A stretch of 64,000 nucleotides of DNA from Rhodobacteraceae bacterium HTCC2150 (GCA_000169395.1 AAXZ01000006.1:1-64000), one strand, 5' to 3'; counted from the stretch's first letter, positions 1 to 9,521 are shown. Notes: generated by a model not told the origin, from the sequence alone. Program-made: numbers and translations.

Positions 1-895
1 TGACGAACGAAGAACGCGACATTCAACGCAAATTGAGGGTGCTTCAACACGCCGAAAAGATCGGCAATGCCCGCAAAGCCTGTCGGTATTTTGGGATTGG
101 GAGATCCAGCTTCTATAGATGGCGGGATGCGTATCAAAAGCATGGCGAATCTGGTCTGAAGAATGCCAAATCTATTCCAAAGAACCCTGCCAATCAAACG
201 CCGCCAGAGATCGTGGAGAAGGTTCTGTATCTACGCCGCAAGTATCACCTCGGGCCCATCAGGATCGTCGGTATTTGGCGCGCTATCACGGCATCAAAAT
301 CTCGGATGCAGGGGTTTACCGTATCCTCAAGCGCAATGGTCTCAACCGACTACCCAGAGGCACACGAATGCGTAAATTACACACAAAACGCTATCAGAAA
401 CAGGTGCCAGGACACCATATCCAAGTTGACGTCAAGTTTCTGACATTCAAAGGAAAACGCGGCGAGAAAGTACGCCGCTTCCAGTTCACCGCGATCGATG
501 ATGCGACAAGAGTTCGGGCCCTTAAGATCTACGAGAAACACACGCAGGCAAGCGCAATCGACTTCATTGATCACATCATTGAAAAGTTCCCGTTCCGTAT
601 TCGTGAAGTGCGGACAGATAACGGCCACGAGTTCCAAGCCAAATTCCATTGGCATGTTGAAGATGTTGGGATCAGGCACGCCTACATAAAACGCGGCACG
701 CCCCAGTTAAATGGAAAAGTGGAGCGATCTCACCGATCCGATCAACAGGAGTTCTATCAGCTCCTGAGCTACAAGGGTGATGTCGATCTCGAGGCCAAGC
801 TGGACGAGTGGGAACGGTTTTACAACTTCGCCAGACCACATGGCGCGCACAATGGGCAGACCCCTTACGAAGCTCTCAGAGACAAGCTACAGTAA
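1..895 (+). pseudogene. IS481 family transposase, frameshifted
   Basis: DDE-type transposase. The first visible bases are TG of the start codon, so the gene misses only one base at the left edge. An N-terminal helix-turn-helix part (ARKACRYFGIGRSSFYRWRD) leads to the integrase core. The catalytic acids are visible as D in HIQVDVKF, D in VRTDNGHEF and E in GKVERSHRS. The frame changes near position 270: GPIRIV in one frame continues as RYLARYHGIKISDAG in another, consistent with loss of one base where a W or Y codon is expected. After the shift the frame stays open to the TAA at 893-895. A sequencing error or programmed frameshift cannot be excluded, but IS481 transposases normally have a single frame. 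Confidence 0.85.
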
Positions 896-930
896 CCCCA
901 CAAGTGTCCCGCAGGCTCGTCTAGGCTACA
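1..930 (+). mobile_element. IS481-type insertion sequence, right part
   Basis: The element enters from the left edge and holds one transposase reading frame, broken by a frameshift. Its right end is placed at about 930 because the MurC-like gene on the other strand loses its reading exactly there. Read from that edge inward on the minus strand, the sequence starts TGTAGCCTAGACGAGCCTGC, and a TGT start suits an IS481-type terminal repeat. The left end and any target duplication are outside the window, so the repeat pair could not be compared. Confidence 0.75.
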
Positions 931-1489
931 TATTTGTGATAACCGCAAAATCAGTTGCGTAACATGACAGATTGCGAAATGCTTCGCAGGCTTCAACGAC
1001 GATTTGCGCACCCTTTGACGCTTTGCCGCTGTTGCTATGCAGGCCGTGAACCTCATCACCAAGAAGGAACGAGGGATCAGCACCAGCGCCGAACAATACG
1101 GACGCGATCATCGCAGATGTCGTCGATTTGCCGTGTGTACCCGTTACATGTATCGACTTCTTTCCGGCACAAAATCGTTGCAAAAAAACAGCCCGTTTAA
1201 CGACTTCAATTCCCGATTTGTGGGCCTGCGCAATTTCCGGGTTATCCGATGGTATAGCATCACTGGTAACAACGACAGCCGCTCCCTGAACACAAGTACC
1301 TTTATGGGAATAGAAGATTGTGGCTCCCCGAGCCGCCAGTTTCGTTGTTGTCTCATTCTGTCGAATATCACTGCCAGAGACTATAATACCAAGATCAAGA
1401 AGATAATGAGCGATCGAGCTCATTCCAACACCGCCAATGCCTACTAGATGCACATGGTAGGGCATGGCTTGGGGTGAATTGACGAGCAT
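926..1489 (-). pseudogene. MurC-like Mur ligase, N-terminal fragment cut by the IS
   Basis: N-terminal 185 or so residues of a UDP-N-acetylmuramate--L-alanine ligase type enzyme, which is normally about 450-480 residues. Visible are the Rossmann motif GIGGVGMSS (about residues 17-25) and the ATP-binding P-loop GTHGKST (117-123). The reading VVEACEAF...AVITN matches the start of the Mur ligase central domain. It stops as soon as it enters the IS sequence at 930. The EACE form of the acidic motif, instead of the EADESD of common proteobacterial MurC, suggests a second, probably acquired ligase. It starts inside the 3' end of the upstream YdcF-like gene, so the two were likely co-transcribed. 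Certainly truncated as it stands. Confidence 0.85.
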
Positions 1490-2079
1490 TCAGAACCCCC
1501 AATGTCGTTCTTCAAACTGTACTGTGCGATCGATCCCAATTCAGTCAGTATTCGCTTGCGTCCTAGTTCTGAGCGGAACCAAGTATCAGCCTGAAGGTCG
1601 GTGGAATTTATAGTTGGCAACATGACTAGTTTTACATGTTGAGGCCAATGCTTGCGTGCTGTCATCTGAGCGCGGCGCATGTGCAAAGGTTTGCCTGCAA
1701 TCGCAATAGAATTGATGGCGTTCCATGAAAACTCGGCCTCAATAATTTTTGCTGTTTCCACAAAGTTTTCTAGCGTGTTTGTTGCTGTCTTTTCCAGCAA
1801 AATTGCGCTTTGTGGAACGCCCGCCCGCAAGGCTCGATCCAGCAAGCCAGCATATTCTGGCACGAAGTCGTCTGCTGCACGCATGCCCTTTGGGCCAAAG
1901 CCGGTGATTACGATGTTTTTTACAAGATTCGCGTGATAAAGTGAAATCGCAGGATCGATGTTCGTGTAAGACGGTGCGCCCAATACAACACAAAGATCAA
2001 CTGCTTGAGGTAAATCAGCTAGGAACAGGAACTGGGAAATAGCGTCTCTTGAAGAGAAGAAGTTCGCCTCCGCAGGCAT
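1444..2079 (-). CDS. YdcF/SanA-like DUF218 domain protein
   Basis: Protein of about 211 residues with the DUF218 fold: a DLCVVLGAP strand near the N-terminus, an ITGFGPKGMRAADDFVPEYAG region, and an LLEKTATNTLENF segment typical of YdcF/ElyC/SanA proteins. Members are linked to cell envelope polymer metabolism, but the biochemical role is mostly unknown. No signal peptide or membrane segment is seen, unlike SanA and ElyC. The ATG at 2079 was chosen; a TTG at 2106 in the same frame is an alternative, and neither has a strong ribosome site. The gene overlaps the start of the MurC-like gene by 46 bases, pointing to a shared envelope-precursor role before the IS insertion. Confidence 0.75.
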   Translation of the reverse strand: MPAEANFFSSRDAISQFLFLADLPQAVDLCVVLGAPSYTNIDPAISLYHANLVKNIVITGFGPKGMRAADDFVPEYAGLLDRALRAGVPQSAILLEKTATNTLENFVETAKIIEAEFSWNAINSIAIAGKPLHMRRAQMTARKHWPQHVKLVMLPTINSTDLQADTWFRSELGRKRILTELGSIAQYSLKNDIGGSECSSIHPKPCPTMCI

Positions 2080-2172
2080 ATCAATTTTCACGTTACAATG
2101 GCCCAATAACTGTGTTTAAGATCAGCGGTTTGATACCGCGTTTAAGCACCAAACGCCAGAGAGAGATGTCAG

Positions 2173-2961
2173 ATGACACCGACCCTTCCGCCGAGCCCTA
2201 GAACAAAGGCCTTGAATGCGCTGCCGTTCCGGCAGGTCGCGCCAATAGACGGCCATCCCAAGCCGCCCGATAAAGATTTTGTTATTTGGTTTACAGCCCG
2301 CACCGGCTCGACTTGGTTGGGCTCTCTTCTATTTTCAGCCGGCTTTCCGAAGCCAAGCGAATATTTCCACCCGAACAAAATTCTGCGAATTGCGTCATAT
2401 CTAGGGGTCAATTCTTGGGAAGATTATGTAAATTCGGTGAAGCATAAGCGCGCTACGCACGGCCTCTTTGCGCATGAAATGACTTTTCAATTCTGGAAAA
2501 TGCTACGCAACGAAGGTGATGTGATGAACCGCCTTGATTTTTCCGGCCCTTCGGTCGTCTTGTTCCGAGAAGATATTGTCGCGCAAGCAATCTCAATTCA
2601 ATTGGCCGTCACAAGCAATAAGTGGCATCGTTATGAGGGTACCGAAAACCCGCAAAATAAATTGCGCATCCCTTTTGACGAGCGCGAAATTCGCAAAAAA
2701 ATCCGCTATATCTGTAATCTGGAATTGGGATTGAAAGCACATCAGGACCTGTTGATCCCGAAAGCTAAATTTCTCAGTTACGAGACGCTGGCCGCCAGTG
2801 GAACGAAATCTATCATTGATGCGTTTGAGAAACACGCCGAATTCGAAGCAGACAATAGAAATGAAGCAAGTTCAAATTATGTGCCTATTCGTAGTGAGAT
2901 CAACCAAAGAATGCGGGACCGTTTTCTGATTGGCAACGAACAGTTTGTAGCTGAAGTTTAA
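2173..2961 (+). CDS. Stf0-type sulfotransferase
   Basis: Protein of 262 residues resembling Stf0 sulfotransferases, which move a sulfo group from PAPS to a sugar or lipid acceptor. The 5'-phosphosulfate binding loop is FTARTGSTWLG at residues 40-50 and the 3'-phosphate binding motif is VVLFREDIVAQAIS at about 128-141. The middle holds EYFHPNKI, the usual acceptor-side region of the family. The C-terminal 48 residues lie inside the 681 bp direct repeat, so the same tail occurs again at 33.6 kb without the rest of the gene. It is divergent from the YdcF-like gene. The acceptor cannot be told from sequence. Confidence 0.85.
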   Translation: MTPTLPPSPRTKALNALPFRQVAPIDGHPKPPDKDFVIWFTARTGSTWLGSLLFSAGFPKPSEYFHPNKILRIASYLGVNSWEDYVNSVKHKRATHGLFAHEMTFQFWKMLRNEGDVMNRLDFSGPSVVLFREDIVAQAISIQLAVTSNKWHRYEGTENPQNKLRIPFDEREIRKKIRYICNLELGLKAHQDLLIPKAKFLSYETLAASGTKSIIDAFEKHAEFEADNRNEASSNYVPIRSEINQRMRDRFLIGNEQFVAEV

Positions 2962-3496
2962 GAACAACGGGCTTGGCTTTTTGACCGTAAAATTCCGCTT
3001 CCATTCATTGTTTGAGCCGCGTTGTCCTATTGTTTGTTTCTTTGTTCATCTTTCAATCTGCCTTTCTTTGATGCGAACCATATCTTTGTCTATTTCAAGG
3101 GTGAGGTCTTTAATGTGCTCACGATCTATTTGGCCGAGTTTTTCACGAATTTCTGCATCACTAATGATGAGGGATTTTGTCACTTTTTGGTAGGTGTGTT
3201 CGTTAGACGAGATATTTCTAACTAAAGGCGGATTTACTGCTGTTTAATACCCGCCAAAATCAAACTCCCATAGAGTATCTCCAACGGTGAATTTAGTTTC
3301 TGTTGTCTCTTTATCTTTGGGGGTGCTTTGAATGCCACGCACAAAGCGCGTTGCGTTGTTGTATTACATCAAACAAACCTTTCCTGATCACGCAAAGTAA
3401 AGTTTTACGCGCTGGATAAAGATGAGTGATCTTAGGGCCGTGATAGGTGGTGGAATTAGTGTGAGTGGTGGTTCGCGTAATGAGTGTTATGTTAAA
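2816..3496 (+). repeat. 681 bp direct repeat, copy 1
   Basis: Read line by line, this stretch equals 33628-34308 base for base, at a constant offset of 30,812. The match begins at TTGATGCGTTTGAG (the preceding bases differ, A versus G) and ends at ATGTTAAA (followed by TAAAA here and CTATT in copy 2). It covers the last 146 bases of the sulfotransferase gene and a decayed minus-strand reading frame. Complete identity suggests a recent event or ongoing recombination between the copies. Confidence 0.95.
3046..3496 (-). pseudogene. decayed unidentified reading frame inside the repeat
   Basis: On the minus strand one frame reads FTVGDTLWEFDFGGY, meets TAA at 3244-3246, and then continues in the same frame through EIREKLGQIDREHIKDLTLE to a TGA at 3046-3048. 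Upstream, at about 3360-3370, the apparent coding shifts to another frame (KGLFDVIQQRN). The downstream half is rich in charged helical residues. This looks like the remains of one protein with a frameshift and a nonsense change, or of two tiny genes. I do not recognise a family. The same sequence recurs at 33858-34308. Confidence 0.4.
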
Positions 3497-3602
3497 TAAA
3501 AACAATTTGAATGTGGGCACGGGGCCGCATTGATCTGTGACCGGTTAAAATATGATCCCATATTGCATTGGTTTCAAAATTCTTTCACCACATCGATTGC
3601 TT

Positions 3603-3811
3603 TTAACTAAGCGTGACGCATACTGCTTTTAGCATTTCAGAGACGGCGGCCATGTAGTCATCATCGCGTCGGGGATCGGTATTCTGATCTGGCTGCACGA
3701 TACGTTTACTCAGGCTCCGGGGCAACTTGGCCAAATCGTTCCGGCCTGACGACCCTAACTGGTCAATAATGGTGTGATCTATGTGACCACACCCTGTTCC
3801 GCCTCTAGGAT
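3603..3811 (-). pseudogene. orphan C-terminal coding fragment after xdhC
   Basis: The minus strand holds an open stretch that reads IDQLGSSGRNDLAKLPRSLS, then KRIVQPDQNTDPRRDDDYMA and a short tail, ending at TAA 3603-3605. It is protein-like but has no start codon near its 5' end, which overlaps the last 33 bases of xdhC in another frame. It may be the tail of a gene that once followed xdhC, or a frameshifted continuation. I do not recognise the family. Confidence 0.35.
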
Positions 3812-4714
3812 CTCAGCCAATACCGAAACCGCAAGAACACGCGGGTCGCGTGCAGAAGGGATAAGCCCGATTGGGCCCCTAATGGAATTCCACGCATTTC
3901 CGATCGTACCGCTTTTTTTCAATGCGGACAGTCTTGCTTGATGCGCCTTTTGGCTGCCTTGTGCACCGACGTAAAATGCCGATGATTGCACCGCAGTAGC
4001 CAAAATTTGCAATTCCATCTCGTGGTCATGAAAAAACAATACAATCGCGGTTTGATCGTCGATGACCTCATCCTCTGGAATTTTAAGGCTGGTCAAATGG
4101 TTTGCATTGCATTGCGCAAAAGTAGCGTCAGCAAGCGTGGCCTTATCGGGTGAGTGTATCACATGCTCATATCCTGCTGAGTTGACCAAACGTGCGAACG
4201 TGCTTGCCTCTGCTCCCTTGCCGAAAATCAGAAACCGAATGTCAGGCGAAAACCGTTTGGAAAACACCGAACCCGCATGCGTTTGTTCGTTACAGGTCAT
4301 AATTTGGATCTGGCCTGTATCGGTGTCTACACGCAGCGTAAATTCCTGCCTTTTGGTGGCAAGCGCTTCAGCTTTTGCAAGTTCTTCACGGCATGGGTTC
4401 GGGACCAACAGAATTTGAATACCACCCCCACAAGGAAGGCGAATGTCACAGATGCCAGAGCCAACTCCGTAGCGAACGATCTTTGGCTCACCCGAATTTA
4501 AACACTCTATTGCATGATGTGTTAGGTCTGCTTCGACGCAACCCGAAGACAAGGATCCTGCGACGCTTTTATCCTGAAATATCGCCATTGTTGCACCGAG
4601 AGGGCGGTAGGACGGGCCTTCGATGCCAATGATGATTCCTAGAACACCGGGTTGATTTGCTGAAGCCAGCGCCTTGAGAGGCCAAAATGGAGATGAAAAT
4701 CCCAGACTCTGCAC
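3779..4714 (-). CDS. xdhC: XdhC/CoxI family molybdenum cofactor chaperone
   Basis: Protein of 311 residues with the XdhC/CoxI N-terminal domain (GIIIGIEGPSYRPLGATMAI, GSLSSGCVEADL) and a C-terminal Rossmann domain (FLIFGKGAEASTFARL, then VGAQGSQKAHQARL and the closing GPIGLIPSARDPRVLAVSVLAEI). XdhC-type proteins bind sulfurated molybdenum cofactor and deliver it to xanthine dehydrogenase family enzymes in the cytoplasm. It is the last gene of a four-gene operon with fpr, fdxA and a small monooxygenase-like gene, 39 bases after the latter. No other member of the hydroxylase family lies near; the only client in the window is the hydroxylase at 24.2 kb, whose promoter carries the same operator as this operon. 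Confidence 0.9.
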   Translation of the reverse strand: MQSLGFSSPFWPLKALASANQPGVLGIIIGIEGPSYRPLGATMAIFQDKSVAGSLSSGCVEADLTHHAIECLNSGEPKIVRYGVGSGICDIRLPCGGGIQILLVPNPCREELAKAEALATKRQEFTLRVDTDTGQIQIMTCNEQTHAGSVFSKRFSPDIRFLIFGKGAEASTFARLVNSAGYEHVIHSPDKATLADATFAQCNANHLTSLKIPEDEVIDDQTAIVLFFHDHEMELQILATAVQSSAFYVGAQGSQKAHQARLSALKKSGTIGNAWNSIRGPIGLIPSARDPRVLAVSVLAEILEAEQGVVT

Positions 4715-4753
4715 TCTGTGCCCCTTCTCTACTTATCTATCTACTCTGAGAGA

Positions 4754-5071
4754 CTAATAAACGGAATCTACTTCGTAGAGGACAGGTTCGAAACTCTTGC
4801 TGAGTTCGCTAAACTTTCGCGCCCTCTTGCGCATTTCGCTTGAACGCGTGACTGCTTGGAAAGCGTCTCGAGATTGCCATTGTGTATAGTTTGCAATTCT
4901 AGTTTGCGCATCATTGCCATGGATTGCGCCACCGATAAATCCATCTTGATGTCGAATGAAAGACTCAAAAGCTTTCTGAAGTTCTTCCATCAGGTCAAGA
5001 AATGTTCCCGGGGTTACCTCGTATGTGGTGACAACGGTTTGAACGCTTTGGGTTGTGTTTATCAAAACCAT
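4754..5071 (-). CDS. antibiotic biosynthesis monooxygenase (ABM) domain protein
   Basis: Small cytoplasmic protein of 105 residues with a dimeric alpha-beta barrel pattern: TVVTTYEVTPGTFLDLMEEL, then FIRHQDGFIGGAIHGND and IANYTQWQSRDAFQAVTRS. ABM proteins include quinone-forming monooxygenases, heme-degrading enzymes and proteins with no known activity, so the role here is open. The start at 5071 was chosen because AGGGAGA sits seven bases upstream; an upstream extension has no such site. Third gene of the fpr-fdxA-ABM-xdhC operon, which suggests a part in the molybdenum hydroxylase pathway or in protecting its electron carriers. Confidence 0.75.
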   Translation of the reverse strand: MVLINTTQSVQTVVTTYEVTPGTFLDLMEELQKAFESFIRHQDGFIGGAIHGNDAQTRIANYTQWQSRDAFQAVTRSSEMRKRARKFSELSKSFEPVLYEVDSVY

Positions 5072-5090
5072 AACTGCATCTCCCTTTTGG

Positions 5091-5426
5091 TTAAGGTCTG
5101 GCGGCGGGTTCGCGCGACAGTTCGGTCCACTTGTTTTGCTTGCCCAACCATTGGTCTGCATCCGCAGGTGGATCTATTTGTTCATCGATAACGGGCCACT
5201 GCTCGGCCAATTCCGCATTCAATTTCAACCAAGTCTCATGACCAGATTCGGTGTCCGGCTTGATGGCGTCCGCTGGACATTCAGGTTCACAGACACCGCA
5301 ATCAATGCATTCATCAGGATGAATGACTAACATATTTTCACCTTCATAAAAACAGTCGACAGGACAAACGGACACGCAATCAGTATATTTGCATTTGATG
5401 CAATTCTCGGTGACGACATAAGTCAT
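5091..5426 (-). CDS. fdxA: 7Fe ferredoxin FdxA
   Basis: Ferredoxin of 111 residues with two N-terminal cluster motifs: [20 protein letters not shown] (cysteines 9, 12, 17, 21, 25) and [14 protein letters not shown] (40, 43, 46, 50). This is the FdxA type carrying one [3Fe-4S] and one [4Fe-4S] cluster, followed by the long conserved C-terminal tail with [15 protein letters not shown]. It shuttles single electrons in the cytoplasm. It starts 11 bases after fpr and precedes the ABM gene by 19 bases. Pairing with a ferredoxin reductase and xdhC suggests it carries electrons for the molybdenum hydroxylase, which has no FAD subunit of its own. That link is inferred. Confidence 0.93.
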   Translation of the reverse strand: MTYVVTENCIKCKYTDCVSVCPVDCFYEGENMLVIHPDECIDCGVCEPECPADAIKPDTESGHETWLKLNAELAEQWPVIDEQIDPPADADQWLGKQNKWTELSREPAARP

Positions 5427-5437
5427 TATAGAAATTC

Positions 5438-6262
5438 CTATCCAACAAAAGCTTTTTCCAGCACATATTCGGCTGGACGGTTATTAGAACCTTCAACAAG
5501 GCCCTGTGCCTCGAGGATTGCTTTGAGATCATTATTCAGGCCCATCGAGCCGCAAATCATTCCTCTGTCCGTGGCGGAATTAAGCGGGGGCAAATCGAGA
5601 TCTTCAAATAGTTTACCACTAGACAACAGGTCAGTGATCCGCCCTTGGGTTTGAAATTCTTCCTGCGTAATCGTTGGGTAATAAAGAAGCTTTCCGGAAA
5701 TCGATTCTCCAATTAATGGGTCGTTTTCTAGATTTTCGACAAGGGTTCGCCCGTATTCTAATTCAGCAACCTGACGACACGTGTGTGTCAAAACCACTGT
5801 CTCGAATTTTTCATAGACTTCTGGGTCGCGGATCAGGGATGCGAACGGGGCAATACCAGTTCCGGTTGAAAACATGAACAGACGTTTCCCTGGAATCAAC
5901 GCATCTAGTACCAGCGTGCCCGTCGGTTTGGTTTTCAAAAGAATTCTATCACCTACCTGAATTTTCTGCAGCCTCGATGTTAACGGGCCATCTGGTACTT
6001 TGATAGAAAAGAACTCAAGCTCTTCATCCCAACTGGGGCTGGCAATTGAATACGCTCTTAACAAGGGCTTTCCGTTTTCGCCCTCAAGCCCGATCATGAC
6101 AAATTCACCTGATCTGAAACGCAAACTCTGCGGTCGCGTTACCCTGAACGAGAACAAATTATCGGTCCAATGGCGCACGGCGGTAACAATTTGCTCGTCT
6201 TTTCCAAGGGGCTTCTGATGTTCTGCCTCTTGCAATTTTGCGTGATTGGTCTGCGCGTACAT
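5438..6262 (-). CDS. fpr: ferredoxin--NADP+ reductase
   Basis: FAD-dependent reductase of 274 residues passing electrons between ferredoxin and NADP(H). The FAD-binding motif RAYSIASP, the nicotinamide-binding [14 protein letters not shown] and the NADP-domain motif [12 protein letters not shown] are in family order, and the protein ends EKAFVG, close to the usual proteobacterial Fpr end. First gene of the operon fpr-fdxA-ABM-xdhC. Its upstream region contains a 26 bp perfect inverted repeat that overlaps a TATAAT on the coding strand and is shared in core sequence with the promoter of the molybdenum hydroxylase operon. An N-terminal stretch of about 15 residues before the conserved part is poorly conserved, so the exact start is less certain. 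Confidence 0.92.
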   Translation of the reverse strand: MYAQTNHAKLQEAEHQKPLGKDEQIVTAVRHWTDNLFSFRVTRPQSLRFRSGEFVMIGLEGENGKPLLRAYSIASPSWDEELEFFSIKVPDGPLTSRLQKIQVGDRILLKTKPTGTLVLDALIPGKRLFMFSTGTGIAPFASLIRDPEVYEKFETVVLTHTCRQVAELEYGRTLVENLENDPLIGESISGKLLYYPTITQEEFQTQGRITDLLSSGKLFEDLDLPPLNSATDRGMICGSMGLNNDLKAILEAQGLVEGSNNRPAEYVLEKAFVG

Positions 6263-6278
6263 TTCATCAAATCCCGTA

Positions 6279-6304
6279 TAAGTAAGTAATATTATACTTA
6301 CTTA
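6279..6304. promoter_or_regulatory. operator upstream of fpr, shared with the hydroxylase operon
   Basis: Perfect inverted repeat TAAGTAAGTA - ATATTA - TACTTACTTA. Its core at 6283-6300 is TAAGTA-N6-TACTTA, the same half sites and spacing as 24149-24166. On the fpr strand a TATAAT lies inside the repeat, so a bound protein would block the promoter. The likely binder is the TetR protein encoded at 23.3-23.9 kb, by analogy with its own divergent promoter. Confidence 0.7.
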
Positions 6305-6546
6305 TGGATTGTAATTCAGTCAAGAACATTCTCATACTGCGTAGAGTGTGACCTAACTACGAGGCCCACAGGGCCGATTTGGCCAAAATGTATTGGGTGT
6401 AACCCAATGTAATGATTGAGACTCTGGGGATCCGCACAGCCGTTATGGCGCTTGGGCGGGTTCTGTTTGCTCTGCTTCCCCGCGTATCCTGGGTGCTTCC
6501 CTGAGGTTTGCGTGGATTTGTAACCTGCAAGCAAAGGAGACCAAAC

Positions 6547-7848
6547 ATGGTTCTCAATCTTAAACTGAACGACACAAGCACGGCTATCAACACCGATCCA
6601 AAAACTGGAACCAACGCTTCCAGTCGCGACACATTCATCTGGGATAAAGAGGTGCCGCAACTTGCGCAACGCCTGCGCGGGGCTAACCACACTTGGGTGA
6701 TGCAAACACGGCGCGAGGGTAAAACAGTGCGGCGTAAGATAGGCGACGTTGCCAACATCAGCGTTGCAGCGGCCCGTGCTCAAGCGCGGGTCATCGTTGA
6801 GCAGTTGGTACAAAAAGCGGCACCTCCTGATCCAAACACCACCCTCAAAGATTTTGCTGAACGGTTTTTAGCCGACTGCCAACACCAATGGAAACCAGCA
6901 ACGCTCAAAGCGCACGCTCGTTGTATGCGCGTTCATATCGTGCCAGTGCTTGGCACAATGCGCGTGGCTGCTTTGAGGCGGCAAGATGTCCTCAAATGGC
7001 GACGCGGTTTGATCGGTTCTGCGGGTACGGGCAACCGCGTGCTGGCGGTGCTTTCCGGCCTGATGCGCCACGCGGAACTGTTGGGATTACGACGACCTGG
7101 TGAGAACCCTTGTGCGGGATTGCGACGTCATCAATCTGACTTCAAAGCAGAGTACCTAGATGCAGATGGATACAAGCGACTGAATGATGTTTTATGCGCC
7201 CAAGCAAACGCGTTTCCTCAAGCGGTTGCATGCATCCGTTTTATCCTTTTCACGGGCTGTCGCAAAGGCGAAGCGAAGGCCGCGCGATGGGATCAACACG
7301 ATGGTCCCCGCATATCCCTGCCTGACGCAAAAGCGGGCCCCAAATCGCTTTGGATGGGCAAGCCTGTACGCAACCTTCTGGCATCCCTGCCCCGCACAGG
7401 TTCTGCAATCTTTGCAGGTGACAATCCGAAAGGGTTAGAGGTGGAGCTTTCCCAACTTTGGAAGATTGTTCGTCGTGACCTTAAAAGACCAAAATTGCGC
7501 ATCCATGATCTGCGGCATAGCTTTGCCTCAGTGGCTGTCCGTTAGGGTTTTGATCTGCGCATTGTTGGTGGGCTGCTAGGGCATCGCGATATTGAAACCA
7601 CCGCAGGCTATGCACATTTGGACCACGCCCATATTGCAAATGCCAGCGAACGTGTTGGCAAACATCTGGATCGCGCATTTACGCCATCCAAGAAGCGGCT
7701 GTCGTTACCCCAAAGCCAACCCATCTTCGCGCGCTACCTGAAGTCAAAGACCTCCTTACGCGACTTTTGTTCCGAAGAAGGACTTGATCCAAAAACATTC
7801 CTCAAGGGCCTGTCTCAATGGCGCAAATATAATCGGGGTGCCAAATGA
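6547..7848 (+). pseudogene. tyrosine recombinase (integrase) 1, internal amber stop
   Basis: Site-specific recombinase of about 433 codons with an N-terminal arm/core-binding part (TLKDFAERFL...WKPATLKAHARCM) and a C-terminal catalytic domain: arginine in FTGCRKGEA, the HDLRHSFAS box, then LLGHRDIETTAGYAHL with the nucleophilic tyrosine. TAG at codon 333 (7543-7545) falls between the HxxR box and the GH...Y end, so the product would lack the tyrosine. The frame is otherwise open to TGA at 7846-7848. Start at 6547 follows AAGGAG closely. The stop overlaps the ATG of integrase 2 (ATGA), so the pair was translationally coupled. Confidence 0.85.
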
Positions 7849-8985
7849 GACCTGCCGCACTCCTCACCCCACATCACATCGAAAGCCTTAAGCCAAGCAC
7901 TCGCGAATACGCAGTGGACGACAGTCAATGCAAAGGGCTTCGTTTGCGCATTCTGCCCGGGGGCACCAAGACTTGGATGATCTTCAAACGCATTGACGGC
8001 AAGCCCCGCAGGATCACGTTGGGACACTGGCCTGAGGTCACGCCCGATGCGGCGCGGTTGGCCTTTTACAGTCGTGCAGCAGCACTGGAACCAAACGCGC
8101 CCATCTGGGATGCACAGCCCAGCACTATTACTTTTGCCGCTTTGTCTGCTCGCTTCATGGAACAACGGGTCACCCACTTTAAGCCGTCGTCCGTCGGCCC
8201 ATTCCGTGCTTACGTCGAGACGCAACTTCTGCCAAACTTTGGCAATCAATCTATTGGCGAGATTACACATGCGCATGTTGCGGCTTGGTTCCATGCCTAC
8301 TCAAGACAACGTCCGGGTGGCGCAAACCAAGCGCTCGGCCACTTCACCACAATCATAAATTGGGGGAAATCCGAGGGGCACCTACCCCACAATCTTCCCA
8401 ACCCAGCGGCCCCCATTCGGCGCAACCGCAGCATAGCCCGTGGGCGCATGTTGAACTTTGATCAAATCTGCGCACTGGCCTGCGTGCTTACCAGCGCTGA
8501 GGGATGTCATTGGTTGCCTGCCCAAGCGATACGGCTTTGCCTGCTGACGGGCTGTCGCAAAGGCGAAGTGCTCAGCCTGCAGTGGTCACATGTGAAAACC
8601 AACCGCCTTATATTGGCAGATGCCAAAACCGGCCCCCGCGATGTGATGCTTAACGCGCCTGCGCGCGTATAAGGGGCGCAGCAAATTTGTCTTTCCATCT
8701 GCAAAAGCCGCTGGCGGTCATTTGGCTACGATATCTGGCAGTTGGGCCACCTTGCGCAAACGCGCTGATCTGCCGACCGACATCCGCCTGCACGATCTGC
8801 GCCACACCTATGCCAGTCACGCAATCCTGTCTGGTGAAAGTCTGCCCACCACGGGCAAACTTCTGGGCCACGCCAGCCCCCGCACCACCAAGCGCTACGC
8901 CCATCTTGACGGTACAACGTTGGCAAAAGCTGCAGATAAGGTCGCCCTAGAAATTGAACAGATGATGGAGGGCGGCGACATGTAA
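7845..8985 (+). pseudogene. tyrosine recombinase (integrase) 2, frameshifted
   Basis: Second tyrosine recombinase, with a DUF4102-like arm-binding start (LTPHHIESLKPS, then KGLRLRILPGGTKTWMIFKR), a core-binding region near residue 100 and the catalytic arginine in LTGCRKGEVLSLQW. At about 8660 the frame breaks: the first frame meets TAA at 8670-8672, while RSKFVFPSAKAAGG, HDLRHTYASHAIL and LLGHASPRTTKRYAHL continue in another frame to TAA at 8983-8985. One indel near 8655-8670 would restore about 380 codons. Both members of the pair are thus inactive, each by one lesion. No att site or tRNA gene was found next to them. Confidence 0.85.
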
Positions 8986-9521
8986 AAGGGGCGGCTATCG
9001 TCACGCAGGGTGTTGAGCCCACGAGACAAAGCCGCCGTTCGATTTTCTTTTAAACGCAACGCTCCTTCCCCGAACCAGACACTGGCGATGGAGCACTCAC
9101 TTTTATCTGCTGGGCGTCGGAGTGCGAACAAAGTCGCCTTTTGCAGTTGCGGCTATTGTTGGCACAGCATTTCCTCGCACGAGTAGCAGGTTTTCTGCCG
9201 CGATGCAGAGCACGTCACCGAAGCCGCCATTGGAATGTGAGAATAGGTGCAAATTCAAATTATTCTTTTGTTGAGCAAGGGGCCAACTTACAGATCTCGG
9301 ACAAGATGATCCTTCCCTGCAAATTCGTTAAGGTCAGTTGTCAAAAATTATCGCCTCCAGAAGGGCCGTTGAATGTCCGATAAAACTTGGATCAAACCAC
9401 CGACAAAGCATACGGTGCGCGCCAAGCCCTGCGAAATTCCGCAGGGTTGCCCTTAACAGTCCTCAGCAAGGTATTTACACGCATGCGGCTTCTGAGCAAG
9501 TATGCCGGAGCGGAGGATATC
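8986..9521. other. region without recognisable gene
   Basis: About 540 bases between the broken integrase and the dctB-like fragment. Neither strand shows a protein-like reading, a tRNA or a clear repeat. It probably holds worn remains of the integrated element. Confidence 0.5.

Noticed and set aside
377-679. Long minus-strand reading opposite the IS transposase
   Set aside because: It mirrors the coding frame of the transposase and has no family features or ribosome site.
6305-6546. tRNA gene or att site next to the integrases
   Set aside because: No cloverleaf, TTCGA-type loop or duplicated core was found there or downstream of 8985.
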